DNA from: Alphaproteobacteria bacterium | GTDB taxonomy: Bacteria > Pseudomonadota > Alphaproteobacteria > Caulobacterales > Caulobacteraceae | NCBI GenBank assembly: GCA_018821435.1 | Contig: JAHJME010000012.1 | Coordinates: 124,001-188,000 of the forward strand | Length of the DNA stretch: 64,000 nucleotides | Direction: 5' to 3' | Part shown: positions 1 to 9,334 of the stretch, one piece after another | Position numbering within the stretch: the stretch's first letter is position 1 | Layout of the letters: every line of letters starts with the position of its first letter | Made by a program: the position numbers and the translations under genes | Notes under the pieces: model-generated | The model's database searches: none | Told to the model about the DNA's origin: nothing | What the model saw: only the letters and a program-made list of their open reading frames with translations

Positions 1-1182
1 CACGTTGGGGTCGCGGGCGGCCTGCCGCAGGAACTGGACCACCACGTCGAAGCTCTCGAACGGGTGGTGGACCAGGATGTCCTTCTCGCGGATCGCAGCG
101 AAGCAGTCGCCGCCATGGTCGCGGATCCGCTCGGGGAAGCGCGCCTCGAACGGCTTGAACTTCAGGTCGGGCCGGTCTGGCGGGATCAGCTGGGTCAGTT
201 CGTCCAGGCCCAGCAGGCCGTCCATGACGATGATGTCTTCGGGGTTGGCGTGCAGGCTGCCGGAAATGAACGTCCGCAGCTCTTCGGGCGTCGAGGCTTC
301 CAGCTCGACCCGCACGACGGAGCCCAGGCGGCGCTGCTTCAGCCGCGCCTCGAATTCGCGCACCAGGTCTTCGGCCTCTTCCTCGATCTCCACGTCGCTG
401 TCGCGGATCAGGCGGAAGACGCCCTGTTTCTCGATCTCGCAGCCCGGGAACAGGTGGTCGAGGAACAGCGTGACCATGCTCTCCAGCGAGATCACCCGCC
501 GCTGCGCCTTGCGCCGGGTCGTCGGGCGGCCGGGCGTCACGTCCCAGAACCGCGCCACCTGGGCGGGCAGGGGCGCCAGGGCGTAGAGTTGCCGCCCATC
601 CGAGATCCGGCGGATCTTCAGCACCAGCGAGAACGCCAGGTTCGGGATGAACGGGAACGGATGCGCCGGGTCGATGGCCAGCGGCGTCAGCACCGGGAAC
701 AGCTCGGCGAGGAAACGTTCCTCCAGCGCCGCGCGCTCGGTCGGCGTGACCTCGTCGGCCGAGATGTAGCGAAGGCCCTCGGTCGCCAGCTCGGCGCAGA
801 GCTGCCGCCAGCGCGTCTGCTGGTCGCCGATCAGGTCGGCCGCCACTTCGTTGACCCGCACCAACTGCTCGATGGGCGTCAGGCCGTCCTGGCTGAGCGA
901 GCGGACGCCTTCGCGCACCTGCGCCTTCAGGCCGGCCACGCGGACCATGTAGAATTCGTCGAGGTTGTTGGCGCTGATCGCCAGGAACCGCAGCCGCTCC
1001 AGCAGCGGATGGCGCGGGTTCATGCTCTCGGCCAGCACCCGGCGATTGAACGCCAGCCAGGACAGTTCCCGGTTGAAGAACCGCGCGGGGGACTGCGACA
1101 GGTCCTCGGCGGGTGACGGCGCCTGATCGGACGAGGTCGCCGCAGCGGCGCTCATCGGGGCGACATCGTTCGGCGGAGGCAT
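1..1182 (-). CDS. ppk1: Polyphosphate kinase 1, N-terminal part (cut by window edge)
   Basis: Makes inorganic polyphosphate from the gamma phosphate of ATP. About 394 residues are visible, roughly the first half of a protein that is usually near 700 residues; the catalytic histidine region lies outside the window. The N-terminal domain motif [16 protein letters not shown] (near residue 35) and [14 protein letters not shown] are typical of PPK1, followed by the head domain with [14 protein letters not shown] chose the ATG at 1182, which follows an AGGGA ribosome site. The gene starts 17 bases after the stop of the CYTH-CHAD gene, so the two are probably one transcript with hdaA upstream. Confidence 0.95.
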   Translation of the reverse strand, partial: MPPPNDVAPMSAAAATSSDQAPSPAEDLSQSPARFFNRELSWLAFNRRVLAESMNPRHPLLERLRFLAISANNLDEFYMVRVAGLKAQVREGVRSLSQDGLTPIEQLVRVNEVAADLIGDQQTRWRQLCAELATEGLRYISADEVTPTERAALEERFLAELFPVLTPLAIDPAHPFPFIPNLAFSLVLKIRRISDGRQLYALAPLPAQVARFWDVTPGRPTTRRKAQRRVISLESMVTLFLDHLFPGCEIEKQGVFRLIRDSDVEIEEEAEDLVREFEARLKQRRLGSVVRVELEASTPEELRTFISGSLHANPEDIIVMDGLLGLDELTQLIPPDRPDLKFKPFEARFPERIRDHGGDCFAAIREKDILVHHPFESFDVVVQFLRQAARDPNV

Positions 1183-1199
1183 ACTGATTCCCTGGGTCG

Positions 1200-2783
1200 T
1201 CAGACGGTGCGTAAGCGTGGCCGGGAAAGGTTAAGGTCCTCATTGCGGCCTTCTGAGGACGACCAGAACGGCTTCATCCGACGGAACGCTTTCAGGGCCT
1301 TGTTGGCCGTCTCGATCACGACATCCTCATCGCCGGTCAGCCGTCCCACCTCAAGTCCGGCGGCGAACGCCAGTTCGCCGGAGCGGCGGCCCACGGCCCG
1401 CATGGCGACCGCGCGGGCCACGGCCATGTCGTTCAGCTCGCCCAGCTGGTCCTGCAAGGCCTTCAGCGCCGTCACGAACCGCTGGCGGCGCTTCGGGTGG
1501 CGCGGGAATGCCTCGCCGAAGAACGCGGCAGCGTAGCGCAGCTTCTTGGCCTGCTTGCGCAGGTCGTGGCGGCCCTCGGCGTCGATCTGCTTGAACTTGC
1601 GCGAACCTCGGCGAAGGCGTCGGTCCAGCCTGTCCAGGACCGGGGCGGCCAGGGCGGCGGCGGAGCCTTCGCGCAGGGTGCGCTGCGCGTCGTTGGCCAG
1701 CCGCAGCCACCCGCCGACCTCGATCCATTCCGCCAGGTTGAACAGCAGGCCGCGGAAACGATCCGATCGCACGGCCGCCAGCGCCGTTTCGTAGGCCTCG
1801 GCCTGGGCGATGCGCAGGGCGCGGAAGAAGGCGGCGCGGCCCGGGCTCTCCTCGATCTCGTCCGGCGTGGCGGCTCGCTGCAGGAACACGTCGATGTCGC
1901 GGGCCTCGGACAGTTCGCCCGCCAGCCACTGGGTGTCGCGCCGCGCGGCGTTCAGCCCCTCTGCGTCCAGCATGTCCTTGAACACCGACAGCGCCGCGCG
2001 CAGTCGGCGCAGACCCACCCGCATCTGGTGCAGCACGTCGGGATTGTGCGCCCGCTGCAGCAGCCGCGCGTTGCCGGCGATCTGGATCAGGGCGTCGCGG
2101 GCGATGAGCTGGAAGGCGGTCTCGCCGGTGGTCTCGGCGTCCACCGCCGAGGCCTGGGCCCGCAGCGCCGCCACGCCGTCGTGGCCGGCCAGCCGATAGC
2201 CGCGTTGGGCCTTGCTCTCGAACGCCAGCGTCAGCGGAGCCTTCGACTGCAGCTCGCGGGCCAGGTCGAACAGGGTCTGGGGCGTCCCCGCCAGCAGTTC
2301 CAGCTCCATCTCGCAGATGGTGTCCTGGCGATCGCCGGCGATGATCAGGCCGGTGTCGAACACCACCTCGATGCGGGTCTGGCCCTTGGTCCAGATGTGG
2401 GTGCGCCGTTCGACCTCCACCGTGAACGCGGGCGACAGTGCGGCCTCGCCGATCGCGGCCTGCGCCGGGGTGCAGACCAGCGCGGCCAGATCCAGATCGG
2501 CGCCGGGAACCTGGTGCTCCCACTCGTCGCGCTCGAACAGGCCGCCGCCGGCGCGGTGCTTCAGGGTCTGGATATAGGTGTCGCCCTTGCGCCGGACGCG
2601 CAGGCTGAAGCCGCCATCGCGCAGGGCGTGGGTCGGAGTATCGAAATAGACCGCGTGAAGCTGGGAAATGACCGCCTTTTCGAGCGGAAAAGCCTCCCCC
2701 TGCAGCGCCTCGACGGCGCCGGCGCCAAGCTGGAATTTGATTTCCAGCTCCGGAGCGGCCTTGGCCGGGTTCCGCGCAAGCAT
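1200..2783 (-). CDS. CYTH and CHAD domain protein (polyphosphate/triphosphate-related)
   Basis: A 527-residue protein with an N-terminal CYTH (triphosphate tunnel) domain carrying the ExExK signature as ELEIKF near residue 12. The C-terminal half is a CHAD domain with the conserved helices [14 protein letters not shown] and [18 protein letters not shown] domains bind or hydrolyse triphosphates; CHAD domains are known to bind polyphosphate and can bring proteins to polyphosphate granules. The position directly before ppk1 fits this. A longer reading frame begins at a TTG at 2825, but the ATG at 2783 starts just before the CYTH motif and I prefer it. Whether it hydrolyses a triphosphate or only binds polyphosphate cannot be decided from sequence. 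Confidence 0.9.
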   Translation of the reverse strand: MLARNPAKAAPELEIKFQLGAGAVEALQGEAFPLEKAVISQLHAVYFDTPTHALRDGGFSLRVRRKGDTYIQTLKHRAGGGLFERDEWEHQVPGADLDLAALVCTPAQAAIGEAALSPAFTVEVERRTHIWTKGQTRIEVVFDTGLIIAGDRQDTICEMELELLAGTPQTLFDLARELQSKAPLTLAFESKAQRGYRLAGHDGVAALRAQASAVDAETTGETAFQLIARDALIQIAGNARLLQRAHNPDVLHQMRVGLRRLRAALSVFKDMLDAEGLNAARRDTQWLAGELSEARDIDVFLQRAATPDEIEESPGRAAFFRALRIAQAEAYETALAAVRSDRFRGLLFNLAEWIEVGGWLRLANDAQRTLREGSAAALAAPVLDRLDRRLRRGSRKFKQIDAEGRHDLRKQAKKLRYAAAFFGEAFPRHPKRRQRFVTALKALQDQLGELNDMAVARAVAMRAVGRRSGELAFAAGLEVGRLTGDEDVVIETANKALKAFRRMKPFWSSSEGRNEDLNLSRPRLRTV

Positions 2784-2908
2784 GCGGCGGGTCTCGGGAG
2801 CGCGGCCAACGCGCCACGCCGGCAACCAGTGCAGGAAAACGAATCGTTTTGTCTATCGCGCCGCGAAAGATTTTTGCGGCGCCGCTTCAGATCGGCGCGT
2901 GGGCGGCG

Positions 2909-3553
2909 CTAATCGTCGAGAATCTGCCGGGCCAGCACCCGGGTGACCGGCCGGAACCCCGCGTCGCCGGCCTCATCCAGCCGCCGCACGACCTCGGCCG
3001 CATCGGGGATCGACCGGCTCATCCGCGCCAGCAGATAGGGATAGACCTCCTCCGGTGGGCGGATGTTGCGGTCGCGGAAGAACCGCCGCAGCACGCCCTC
3101 CAGCACCGCGTCATCCGGCGGCTCGATCTCGGCCACCGGGAAGGCGTTCAGGCGCGAGCGCAGGTCGGGCAGGGCGGTGGGCCAGGTGGCCGGCAAGGTG
3201 CGGGCGGTCAGCAACAGGCCGCCGCCGGCGCGCGCCGCCAGGTTGATCAGGTGGAACAGGCCCTCGGTCGAGACCCCGCGGTCGGCGTCCTCCAGCAGGA
3301 CCGGCCGGCCGGCCGCCGCGATCACGTCCGGCGTCTCCGGCTCCAGCACAAGGGCGCCGACCGCCTCGGCCCAGGCTCGCGCCAAATGGCTTTTGCCCGC
3401 GCCCTTGGGGCCGACGATCGCCAGGCATCCGTCCCGCCACGCCGGCCACGCCTCCACGGCCGCGAGCGCCCGGGCGTTCGACGGGCCGCGTGCGAAGTCG
3501 TCGAAGGACGGCGGCCCCTCGCGCCCCAGGCTCAGCCGAAGCTGTCGGGCCAT
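2909..3553 (-). CDS. hdaA: HdaA, DnaA-related regulatory inactivator of initiation
   Basis: A 214-residue AAA+ protein related to domain III of DnaA but lacking the DNA-binding domain IV, as in Hda. The N-terminal QLRLSL at residues 4-9 matches the beta-clamp binding motif of Hda. The Walker A motif GPKGAGKSHLA places the nucleotide-binding lysine at residue 54, and a Walker B-like stretch VLLEDADRG follows. With the clamp, Hda proteins promote ATP hydrolysis on DnaA and so limit re-initiation. The gene lies upstream of the CYTH-CHAD gene and ppk1 on the same strand, a neighbourhood typical of Caulobacterales. ATG at 3553. Confidence 0.88.
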   Translation of the reverse strand: MARQLRLSLGREGPPSFDDFARGPSNARALAAVEAWPAWRDGCLAIVGPKGAGKSHLARAWAEAVGALVLEPETPDVIAAAGRPVLLEDADRGVSTEGLFHLINLAARAGGGLLLTARTLPATWPTALPDLRSRLNAFPVAEIEPPDDAVLEGVLRRFFRDRNIRPPEEVYPYLLARMSRSIPDAAEVVRRLDEAGDAGFRPVTRVLARQILDD

Positions 3554-3640
3554 GGATCTGTTCGGTTGGTTGATCTCACGGCGCGGAACTTAGGCCGCCC
3601 AACCGGCGAGCGCCACCGGCGCGGCCGCGCCGTCCCCAGC

Positions 3641-4408
3641 TCAGGGGCGGTTGTCCAGGTCCTTGAGATCGCGGGCGGCGGCCAGGGTCCAGCCGTCCGG
3701 CCTGAGCAACTCGATGGGGCTGAAGCGGACCTTGTAGTTCATCTTCTCGGATCCCTGGACCCAGTAGCCCAGGTAGACGTAGGGAAGTTCGGTGAGGCCG
3801 GCCTGGATCACGTGGTCCAGGATCACGAACGACCCCAGGCTGCGTCGCGACAGGGTCGGGTCGTAGAAGCTGTAGACCAGCGACAGGCCGTCGCTCATCA
3901 GGTCCACCAGGGCGCAGGCGATCAGGTCGCCCGGGCCGCCGCCCTTGGGCTTGACCCGGAATTCGATGATGTGGGTCCGGACGGCGGTGTCTTCGACCAT
4001 CGCCACGTAGTCGGGCCAGGTCATCTCGGCCATGCCGCCGTCGGCGTGGCGGGCCAGCAGGTAGCGGCGCAGCAGGTCGAACTGCTCCATCGTCGCCTCG
4101 GCCTCGACCAGGTGGCGTTCCACGTCGTCGTTGCGCGACAGGACTTTCCGCTCCGAGCGCGAGAAGACGTAGTCGCCCACGGGAATCCGCGCCGACACAC
4201 AGGCGGAACAGGCCTCGCACGCCGGGCGATAGGCGATGTTCTGGGACCGGCGGAACCCCACCTGGGTCAGGCTGTCGTTGACCGACGCGCCGTCCGAGAG
4301 AGGCAGGTGGGCGAAGACCTTACGTTCGAACCGCTCCGGCAGGTACGGACACGGCGACGGCGCGGTCAGGAAGAACCGGAGCTGTCGGGTCGGAAAGTGC
4401 TGCGTCAC
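3641..4408 (-). CDS. bpt: Aspartate/glutamate leucyltransferase (arginyltransferase family)
   Basis: A 255-residue member of the bacterial Bpt/ATE family, which transfers leucine from leucyl-tRNA to N-terminal Asp or Glu and marks proteins for ClpS/ClpAP degradation (N-end rule). Visible family features are the N-terminal PCPYLPERFERKVF, the cysteine-rich GFRRSQNIAYRPACEACSAC, and the C-terminal VYLGYWVQGSEKMNYK. The length is normal. The start is the ATG at 4408. It stands between motB and hdaA on the minus strand with gaps of about 75-90 bases, so it may have its own promoter. Confidence 0.92.
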   Translation of the reverse strand: MTQHFPTRQLRFFLTAPSPCPYLPERFERKVFAHLPLSDGASVNDSLTQVGFRRSQNIAYRPACEACSACVSARIPVGDYVFSRSERKVLSRNDDVERHLVEAEATMEQFDLLRRYLLARHADGGMAEMTWPDYVAMVEDTAVRTHIIEFRVKPKGGGPGDLIACALVDLMSDGLSLVYSFYDPTLSRRSLGSFVILDHVIQAGLTELPYVYLGYWVQGSEKMNYKVRFSPIELLRPDGWTLAAARDLKDLDNRP

Positions 4409-4483
4409 GGACCGGATGTCGCTTTCGAAACAAGTCGTCTGACTCGATTAGGCGTCATGCCGGGCCTCGGCGCAAGAACTACC

Positions 4484-5389
4484 CTACAGCCCGGGGTTCG
4501 GTGGAAGCACCGGCGCCTCACGCAACAACACGATGGCGATGCGACGGTTGCCGGGCAACATCGGGTCGTCGGGATAAAGCGGCTCGGAACTGGCCTTGCC
4601 GGACACCTGATAGATGCGGTCGCCGTCGACGCCGGCGGCCTGCAGCACCACCCGCGACGCATCCGCGCGTGCGGCCGACAGTTGCCAGTCGGTGGCCGGC
4701 TTCACGCCGCCGGCGCTGGCGCTGGTGTGGCCGTAGAGGCTGATCCGGTTCGGCAGCTGGTTGATGATCTTCGAGATCGCCCGCAGCAGCAGCTTGGCCC
4801 GGTCGTTGGGCTGGGCCGAGCCCTGGTTGAACATCGAGCGGCCTTCCTGGTCGACCAGCTGGATCCGCAGGCCTTCAGGCGTCTGGTCGATGATGATGTT
4901 CTTGGACAGCTCGGCCAGCTCGGGCATCGCCTGCAGCGCCTGGCGCAGGGACTGGGCGGCCGAGGCGAACGCCGCCGCCTCGGCTTCGGCGTCCGCCTGC
5001 TGGCGGGCCGCGGCGGCCACTTCCTCGGGCGTCTGCGGCTTGCTGCCGTCCTTGGAGTCTCCGTCGTTGGGGTGTTCGGACGAGGGCGCCAATTCTTCGA
5101 TCACGTCGCTGGAGCCGGCGCTCTTCGAGCCGTCGCTGCCCAGGGCCGTACCGCCCAGGATGCCGCCGGCGCCGGAGGTGGTCTCGGACACGCTGGCCGG
5201 AGCGAAATAGTCGGCGATGCCGCGCTTCTGCTCCGGGCTGGTCGTGTTGATCAGCCACATCAGCAGGAAGAAGGCCATCATGGCGGTGACGAAGTCGGCG
5301 TACGCGACTTTCCACGCGCCGCCGTGGTGCCCGGCGCCGCCGCCCTTTTTGATCTTCTTGATAATGATCGGCTGGTCGCCCACCGACAT
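4484..5389 (-). CDS. motB: Flagellar motor stator protein MotB
   Basis: A 301-residue protein that anchors the proton-driven stator to peptidoglycan. The single N-terminal membrane segment VTAMMAFFLLMWLIN (about residues 34-48) is preceded by Asp32 in YADF, the residue that carries protons in MotB. A middle linker rich in Ser, Gly and Ala follows, then an OmpA-like peptidoglycan-binding domain in the C-terminal half containing ISLYGHTSA. The lysine-rich start KKIKKGGG is also typical. motA is not in the window. It is transcribed away from the GNAT gene at 5474. Confidence 0.94.
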   Translation of the reverse strand: MSVGDQPIIIKKIKKGGGAGHHGGAWKVAYADFVTAMMAFFLLMWLINTTSPEQKRGIADYFAPASVSETTSGAGGILGGTALGSDGSKSAGSSDVIEELAPSSEHPNDGDSKDGSKPQTPEEVAAAARQQADAEAEAAAFASAAQSLRQALQAMPELAELSKNIIIDQTPEGLRIQLVDQEGRSMFNQGSAQPNDRAKLLLRAISKIINQLPNRISLYGHTSASAGGVKPATDWQLSAARADASRVVLQAAGVDGDRIYQVSGKASSEPLYPDDPMLPGNRRIAIVLLREAPVLPPNPGL

Positions 5390-5473
5390 GGTTCACCCGG
5401 CTTAACTTTGATTCCCAGGCAAAGTGCGGCCGGCGCGTTAAGATGGCGTTTCAGACCACGAGACCGGAGGGCG

Positions 5474-5983
5474 ATGGTGACGGTGCTGGAGACGGAGAGG
5501 CTGGTCCTGCGCGAGGTCGAGGAGGCCGACGCGCCGTTCGTGCTGGAACTGCTGAATTCGCCGGGCTTCCTGGAGAACATCGGCGACCGGGGCGTCCGCA
5601 CCGAGGACGAAGCGCGGGGCTACATCGTCGAGCGGGTCATCGGCAGCTACCGACAGCATGGCTTCGGCATGTGGCTGACCATCCAGAAGCTGGACCAGAC
5701 CGCCGTCGGGCTGGCCGGGCTGGTGAAGCGCGAGGGCCTGGAGACGCCGGATGTCGGCTACGCCTTCGCCCCGCGAGTCTGGGGCCAGGGCTATGCCCAG
5801 GAGGCGGCGGCCGGGGTTCTGGCGCACGCCCAGGGCAAGATGGGCCTCCAGAAACTGGCGGCGATCACCACGCTGGAGAACTTCGCCTCCATGGCCGTCC
5901 TGCGGAAGATCGGCTTCGTCTATCAGGGGACGATCCAGCTTCCGGGCATCGACCGGGAAAGCACCCACTTCACCGTCGGCTAA
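5474..5983 (+). CDS. GNAT family N-acetyltransferase (RimJ/RimL-like)
   Basis: A 169-residue acetyltransferase beginning TERLVLREVEEADAPFVLEL, the usual opening of the RimJ/RimL-type GNAT group. The acetyl-CoA binding region is VWGQGYAQEAAAGVLAH, and the C-terminal part contains NFASMAVLRKIGF, typical of strand 6 and its helix. The substrate is unknown. The ATG at 5474 has a strong GGAGG site just upstream, so the much longer open frame reaching back to 2849 is not coding. It is divergent from motB. Confidence 0.88.
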   Translation: MVTVLETERLVLREVEEADAPFVLELLNSPGFLENIGDRGVRTEDEARGYIVERVIGSYRQHGFGMWLTIQKLDQTAVGLAGLVKREGLETPDVGYAFAPRVWGQGYAQEAAAGVLAHAQGKMGLQKLAAITTLENFASMAVLRKIGFVYQGTIQLPGIDRESTHFTVG

Positions 5984-6042
5984 GAGCTTCGCGGCCGCCA
6001 CGGCAAGGCTCTACGCTCCGGTGGAAATCACGGGAGGGCGGT

Positions 6043-6909
6043 ATGCAGACACGGTTCGTGGAGGCCAATGGCTTCCGGTTCGCGGTGGACGAGGCGGGGG
6101 AGGGCGACCACCTGGCGCTCTGCCTGCATGGCTTTCCCGAGAGCCGGTTCTCCTGGCGCCACCAGATCCCGCTGCTGGCCGAGATGGGCTACCGCGTCTG
6201 GGCGCCCGACCTGCGCGGCTATGGCGAGACCGAGCCCAAGCCCAAGGACGTGGCGTCCTATCTGATCGACCGGCTGATGGAGGATGTCGCGGCCCTGATC
6301 GACGCCAGCGGCGCGAAGAAGGTCACCCTGATCGGCCACGACTGGGGCGCTGGGCTTGCCTGGACCTTCGCCGCCAACGCGCCGCGGCCGCTGGAGCGGC
6401 TGGTGATCATGAATGTGCCGCACCCGGCGGTGATGAACGCCCATCTGCGCAAGGGCAACTGGGCCCAACTTAAGAAGAGCTGGTACATGTTCTTCTTCCA
6501 GCTGCCGGGCATTCCGGAGCGGGCGATGACCGCCAAGGACGCCCGCGCCATCCGCGGCGCCTTCTACGACATGGCCGTCGACAAGACCCACTTCACCCCC
6601 GACGTCCTGGACCGCTACGCGCACGACGCCCAGCGGCCGGGCGCCATGACCGGTATGATCAACTGGTACCGCGCCGCGCTCCGCCTGCAGGGCAAGCTGG
6701 CCGGGCCGTGGCCCGTGATCGAGACGCCCACCCTGGTCATCTGGGGCGAGGAAGACGCCGCGCTCGGCCTCGAGCTGCTGGACGGCACGGACGCCTACGT
6801 CCGCGACCTCACCCTCGAACGCCTGCCCGGCGTCTCGCATTGGGTGCAGCAGGAAGCGCCGGAGAAGGTCAATCCGATCCTGAAGGCGTGGTTGTCGACA
6901 GCGCGATGA
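6043..6909 (+). CDS. Alpha/beta hydrolase, epoxide hydrolase type
   Basis: A 288-residue alpha/beta hydrolase. HGFPES at residues 29-34 is the oxyanion-hole motif of epoxide hydrolases, the nucleophile elbow is GHDWG with Asp100 as nucleophile, and the catalytic His is in GVSHWVQQE near the end. An aspartate nucleophile separates it from serine esterases and points to epoxide hydrolase or haloacid/haloalkane dehalogenase chemistry; HGFP favours epoxide hydrolase. ATG at 6043 follows a GGAGGG site. The last 41 bases overlap the end of the convergent Nudix gene. Confidence 0.87.
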   Translation: MQTRFVEANGFRFAVDEAGEGDHLALCLHGFPESRFSWRHQIPLLAEMGYRVWAPDLRGYGETEPKPKDVASYLIDRLMEDVAALIDASGAKKVTLIGHDWGAGLAWTFAANAPRPLERLVIMNVPHPAVMNAHLRKGNWAQLKKSWYMFFFQLPGIPERAMTAKDARAIRGAFYDMAVDKTHFTPDVLDRYAHDAQRPGAMTGMINWYRAALRLQGKLAGPWPVIETPTLVIWGEEDAALGLELLDGTDAYVRDLTLERLPGVSHWVQQEAPEKVNPILKAWLSTAR

Positions 6910-7282
6910 GCGCCGGCAGGATCTGGCCCACCAGCAGCGGCGCGATTGGCACATCTGGCGGGGTCGCTGGATTGATCCAGAGGAGTTCTTCGATCTCAGC
7001 CCGGATCGCGATCTCGCCCGCGATCTCCACGAGATAGGCGTGCGATCGCACCGTGGCGCCGGCCTCGTTTGCGGCGGCAGCCTCGAACCGGCCCAGCAGC
7101 TCGGCCGAGACCAGCCGTACGCCCAGTTCCTCCGCCAGTTCCCGCGCCAGCGCCGTCAGGTCGTCCTCGCCCGGCTCACGCTTGCCGCCCGGCAGCATGA
7201 ACCGCTGGGTCCCGCGCTTGCGGACCGTCAGCAGCTGTCCCGCGGCGTCACGGATGACAGCGCCCACCACCTCGACGATCAT
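6869..7282 (-). CDS. Nudix hydrolase
   Basis: A 137-residue protein with a full Nudix box, GGKREPGEDDLTALARELAE followed by ELGV, which binds the metal and hydrolyses nucleoside diphosphates linked to another group. The size and the opening VGAVIRDAAGQLLTVRKRG suggest a MutT-like or ADP-ribose type enzyme, but the substrate is not readable. I chose the ATG at 7282, ten bases after GGAAGG, instead of a GTG at 7300. It is convergent with and overlaps the epoxide hydrolase gene, and is divergent from the SMP-30 gene. Confidence 0.88.
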   Translation of the reverse strand: MIVEVVGAVIRDAAGQLLTVRKRGTQRFMLPGGKREPGEDDLTALARELAEELGVRLVSAELLGRFEAAAANEAGATVRSHAYLVEIAGEIAIRAEIEELLWINPATPPDVPIAPLLVGQILPALIALSTTTPSGSD

Positions 7283-7314
7283 GGGGCCAAGACCTTCCAC
7301 AGAGAGGCGACATC

Positions 7315-8193
7315 ATGGGACGGGCGACGCGGGAGCTGACCGGCGGCATCTACTTCGGCGAAGGGCCGCGCTGGCGTGACGGCCGGCTGTGGTTCAGCGA
7401 TTTCTATGCCCATGCGGTGAAGTCCGTCTCGCTGGCGGGCGACCTGCGCACAGAATTCGAGATCGACGACCAGCCGTCCGGCCTGGGCTGGGCGCCCGAT
7501 GGTTCGATGCTGATCGTGGCCCAGATCAAACGCCAGCTCCTGCGCCGCACGCCGGACGGCAAGATCACCGTCCACGCGGAGCTCGGCCACATCGCCGACT
7601 TCCACTGCAACGACATGGTCGTCGATTCCGCCGGCGGAGCCTACGTCGGCAACTTCGGCTTCGACCTGGACGCGGAGATCGCGGCGCGGGGCGTGCCGGA
7701 CGTCCTGGCCAACCACCCGAAGGCCAAGCTGGCCTACGTGGCCCCGGACGGGACCGCGCGCGTCGCGGCCACGGATATGAGCTTCCCGAACGGCTCGGTG
7801 ATCACGCCCGACGGCAAGACCCTGATCCTGGGCGAGACCCTGGGCGCGGTGCTGACCGCCTTCGACATCGGCGCGGGCGGCGCGCTGTCCAACCGTCGCG
7901 TCTGGGCGCCTACTACGCCCGCCGTACCCGACGGCATCTGCCTGGACGCCGACGGCGCGATCTGGATCGCCAACCCCATCGCGCCGCAGTGCCTGCGCAT
8001 CGCGGAAGGCGGCGCGGTGCTGGAGGTGATCGACACGGGCCAACCGTGCTTCGCCTGCATGCTGGGCGGCGAGGACCGCAAGACGCTGTTCATGCTGACG
8101 GCGGCGAGCTCCGACCACGAGGCGGCGGCCGCCGCGCAAACCGGCAAGATCCTCGTGGCGGAAGTCGACAGCCCGAGAGCGGGCCGACCCTAA
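7315..8193 (+). CDS. SMP-30/gluconolactonase-family protein
   Basis: A 292-residue six-bladed beta-propeller lactonase of the SMP-30/gluconolaconase/LRE family. EGPRW near residue 16 supplies the metal-binding Glu, and later blades show HCNDMVVDSAGGAYVGNFG and VPDGICLDADGAIWIAN, the conserved Asn and Asp metal ligands. Such enzymes open sugar or other lactones using a divalent metal. The natural substrate is not known. The stop overlaps the stop of convergent hemB by two bases. The start is the ATG at 7315. Confidence 0.88.
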   Translation: MGRATRELTGGIYFGEGPRWRDGRLWFSDFYAHAVKSVSLAGDLRTEFEIDDQPSGLGWAPDGSMLIVAQIKRQLLRRTPDGKITVHAELGHIADFHCNDMVVDSAGGAYVGNFGFDLDAEIAARGVPDVLANHPKAKLAYVAPDGTARVAATDMSFPNGSVITPDGKTLILGETLGAVLTAFDIGAGGALSNRRVWAPTTPAVPDGICLDADGAIWIANPIAPQCLRIAEGGAVLEVIDTGQPCFACMLGGEDRKTLFMLTAASSDHEAAAAAQTGKILVAEVDSPRAGRP

Positions 8194-9206
8194 GCCCCCA
8201 GCATCCGCGCGGCGCGGGGCGCGAAATAGGTGATCACGCCGGCCGCCCCGGCGCGCTTGAACGCCCCCAGGCTTTCCAGGATGGCGCGTTCCTCGTCCAG
8301 CCAGCCGTTCTGGGCGGCGGCCATGATCATCGCGTACTCGCCCGACACCTGGAACGCGTAGGTCGGCATCGAGAAGGCGTCGACCACCTGGCGCACGATA
8401 TCCAGATACGGCATCCCCGGCTTGACCATCACCATGTCGGCGCCCTCGGCGATGTCCAGGGCCACCTCGCGCAGCGCCTCGGCGTGGTTGGCCGAGTCCA
8501 TCTGGTAGGTCTTCTTGTCGCCGGGGTTGTCGACCGAGCCCGTGCCCAGCTTCCCCGAGCCGATGGCCTCGCGGTAGGGGCCGTAGAACGCCGAGGCGTA
8601 CTTGGCCGCATAGGACATGATCATCACGTCCTGAAGGCCTTCGGCTTCGAGGGCTGCGCGGATGGCGCCGCACCGGCCGTCCATCATGTCGGACGGCGCC
8701 AGGATATCGCAGCCGGCCTTGGCCTGCATGAGCGCCTGGGCGACCAGCGTTTCCACCGTCGGATCGTTGACGATCTTGCCGTTCTCCAGCAGCCCGTCGT
8801 GGCCGTGGTCGGTGAACGGGTCCAGCGCCACGTCGCACATGATCCCGACCTCGGGGGCGGCGTCCTTCATGGCCTTCACGGCGGTGGCGACCAGGCCGTT
8901 CGGATCGTGGGCCAGCTTGCCCGTGGCGTCCTTCTTGGCGCCGTCGATGTGCGGGAAGACGGCGATGGCCGGGATGCCCAGCGCACGCGCCTCCCTGGCG
9001 GCGGCGGCGCAGTCCTTCACCGACAGGCGGCTGACGCCTGGCATCGAGCCGACCGGGATCGTGCCTTCGCCCTCGTGCACCACCATCGACCAGATAAGGT
9101 CGTTCGGCGTCAGCACGGTCTCGCGCACCATCCGCCGGATCCAGTCGGCCTGGCGCAGGCGACGCAGGCGAAGGGCGGGATAGGCGGCGAGGGGGGCTTT
9201 CGTCAT
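8190..9206 (-). CDS. hemB: Delta-aminolevulinic acid dehydratase (porphobilinogen synthase)
   Basis: A 338-residue enzyme that joins two 5-aminolevulinate molecules into porphobilinogen for haem. The two active-site lysines lie in SYAAKYASAFYGPYREA and MVKPGMPYLD. The metal-binding loop reads CDVALDPFTDHGHDG, with aspartates where zinc-type enzymes have their second and third cysteines, so this looks like a magnesium-dependent form. The open frame extends upstream to 9497, but the extension is arginine-rich low-complexity sequence; the ATG at 9206 gives the family's normal length. hemA, which makes the substrate, lies 8 kb away. Confidence 0.95.
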   Translation of the reverse strand: MTKAPLAAYPALRLRRLRQADWIRRMVRETVLTPNDLIWSMVVHEGEGTIPVGSMPGVSRLSVKDCAAAAREARALGIPAIAVFPHIDGAKKDATGKLAHDPNGLVATAVKAMKDAAPEVGIMCDVALDPFTDHGHDGLLENGKIVNDPTVETLVAQALMQAKAGCDILAPSDMMDGRCGAIRAALEAEGLQDVMIMSYAAKYASAFYGPYREAIGSGKLGTGSVDNPGDKKTYQMDSANHAEALREVALDIAEGADMVMVKPGMPYLDIVRQVVDAFSMPTYAFQVSGEYAMIMAAAQNGWLDEERAILESLGAFKRAGAAGVITYFAPRAARMLGA

Positions 9207-9334
9207 GGCGCGCGTTTGCACCCGCGAGGGCGTGCGAGGCAAGCCCAACGTCGGGTCCCGGCTGGCGCATATCGAAGTTGGCGGCCATACAACTATGACG
9301 ACCGCGCACTCGAGACGCGGGCGGGGAGTGACAG

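Noticed and set aside
2849..5473. Long open plus-strand frame of about 875 codons before the GNAT gene
   Set aside because: It is opposite hdaA, bpt and motB, which have clear families on the other strand. GC-rich codons leave the antisense frame open by chance.
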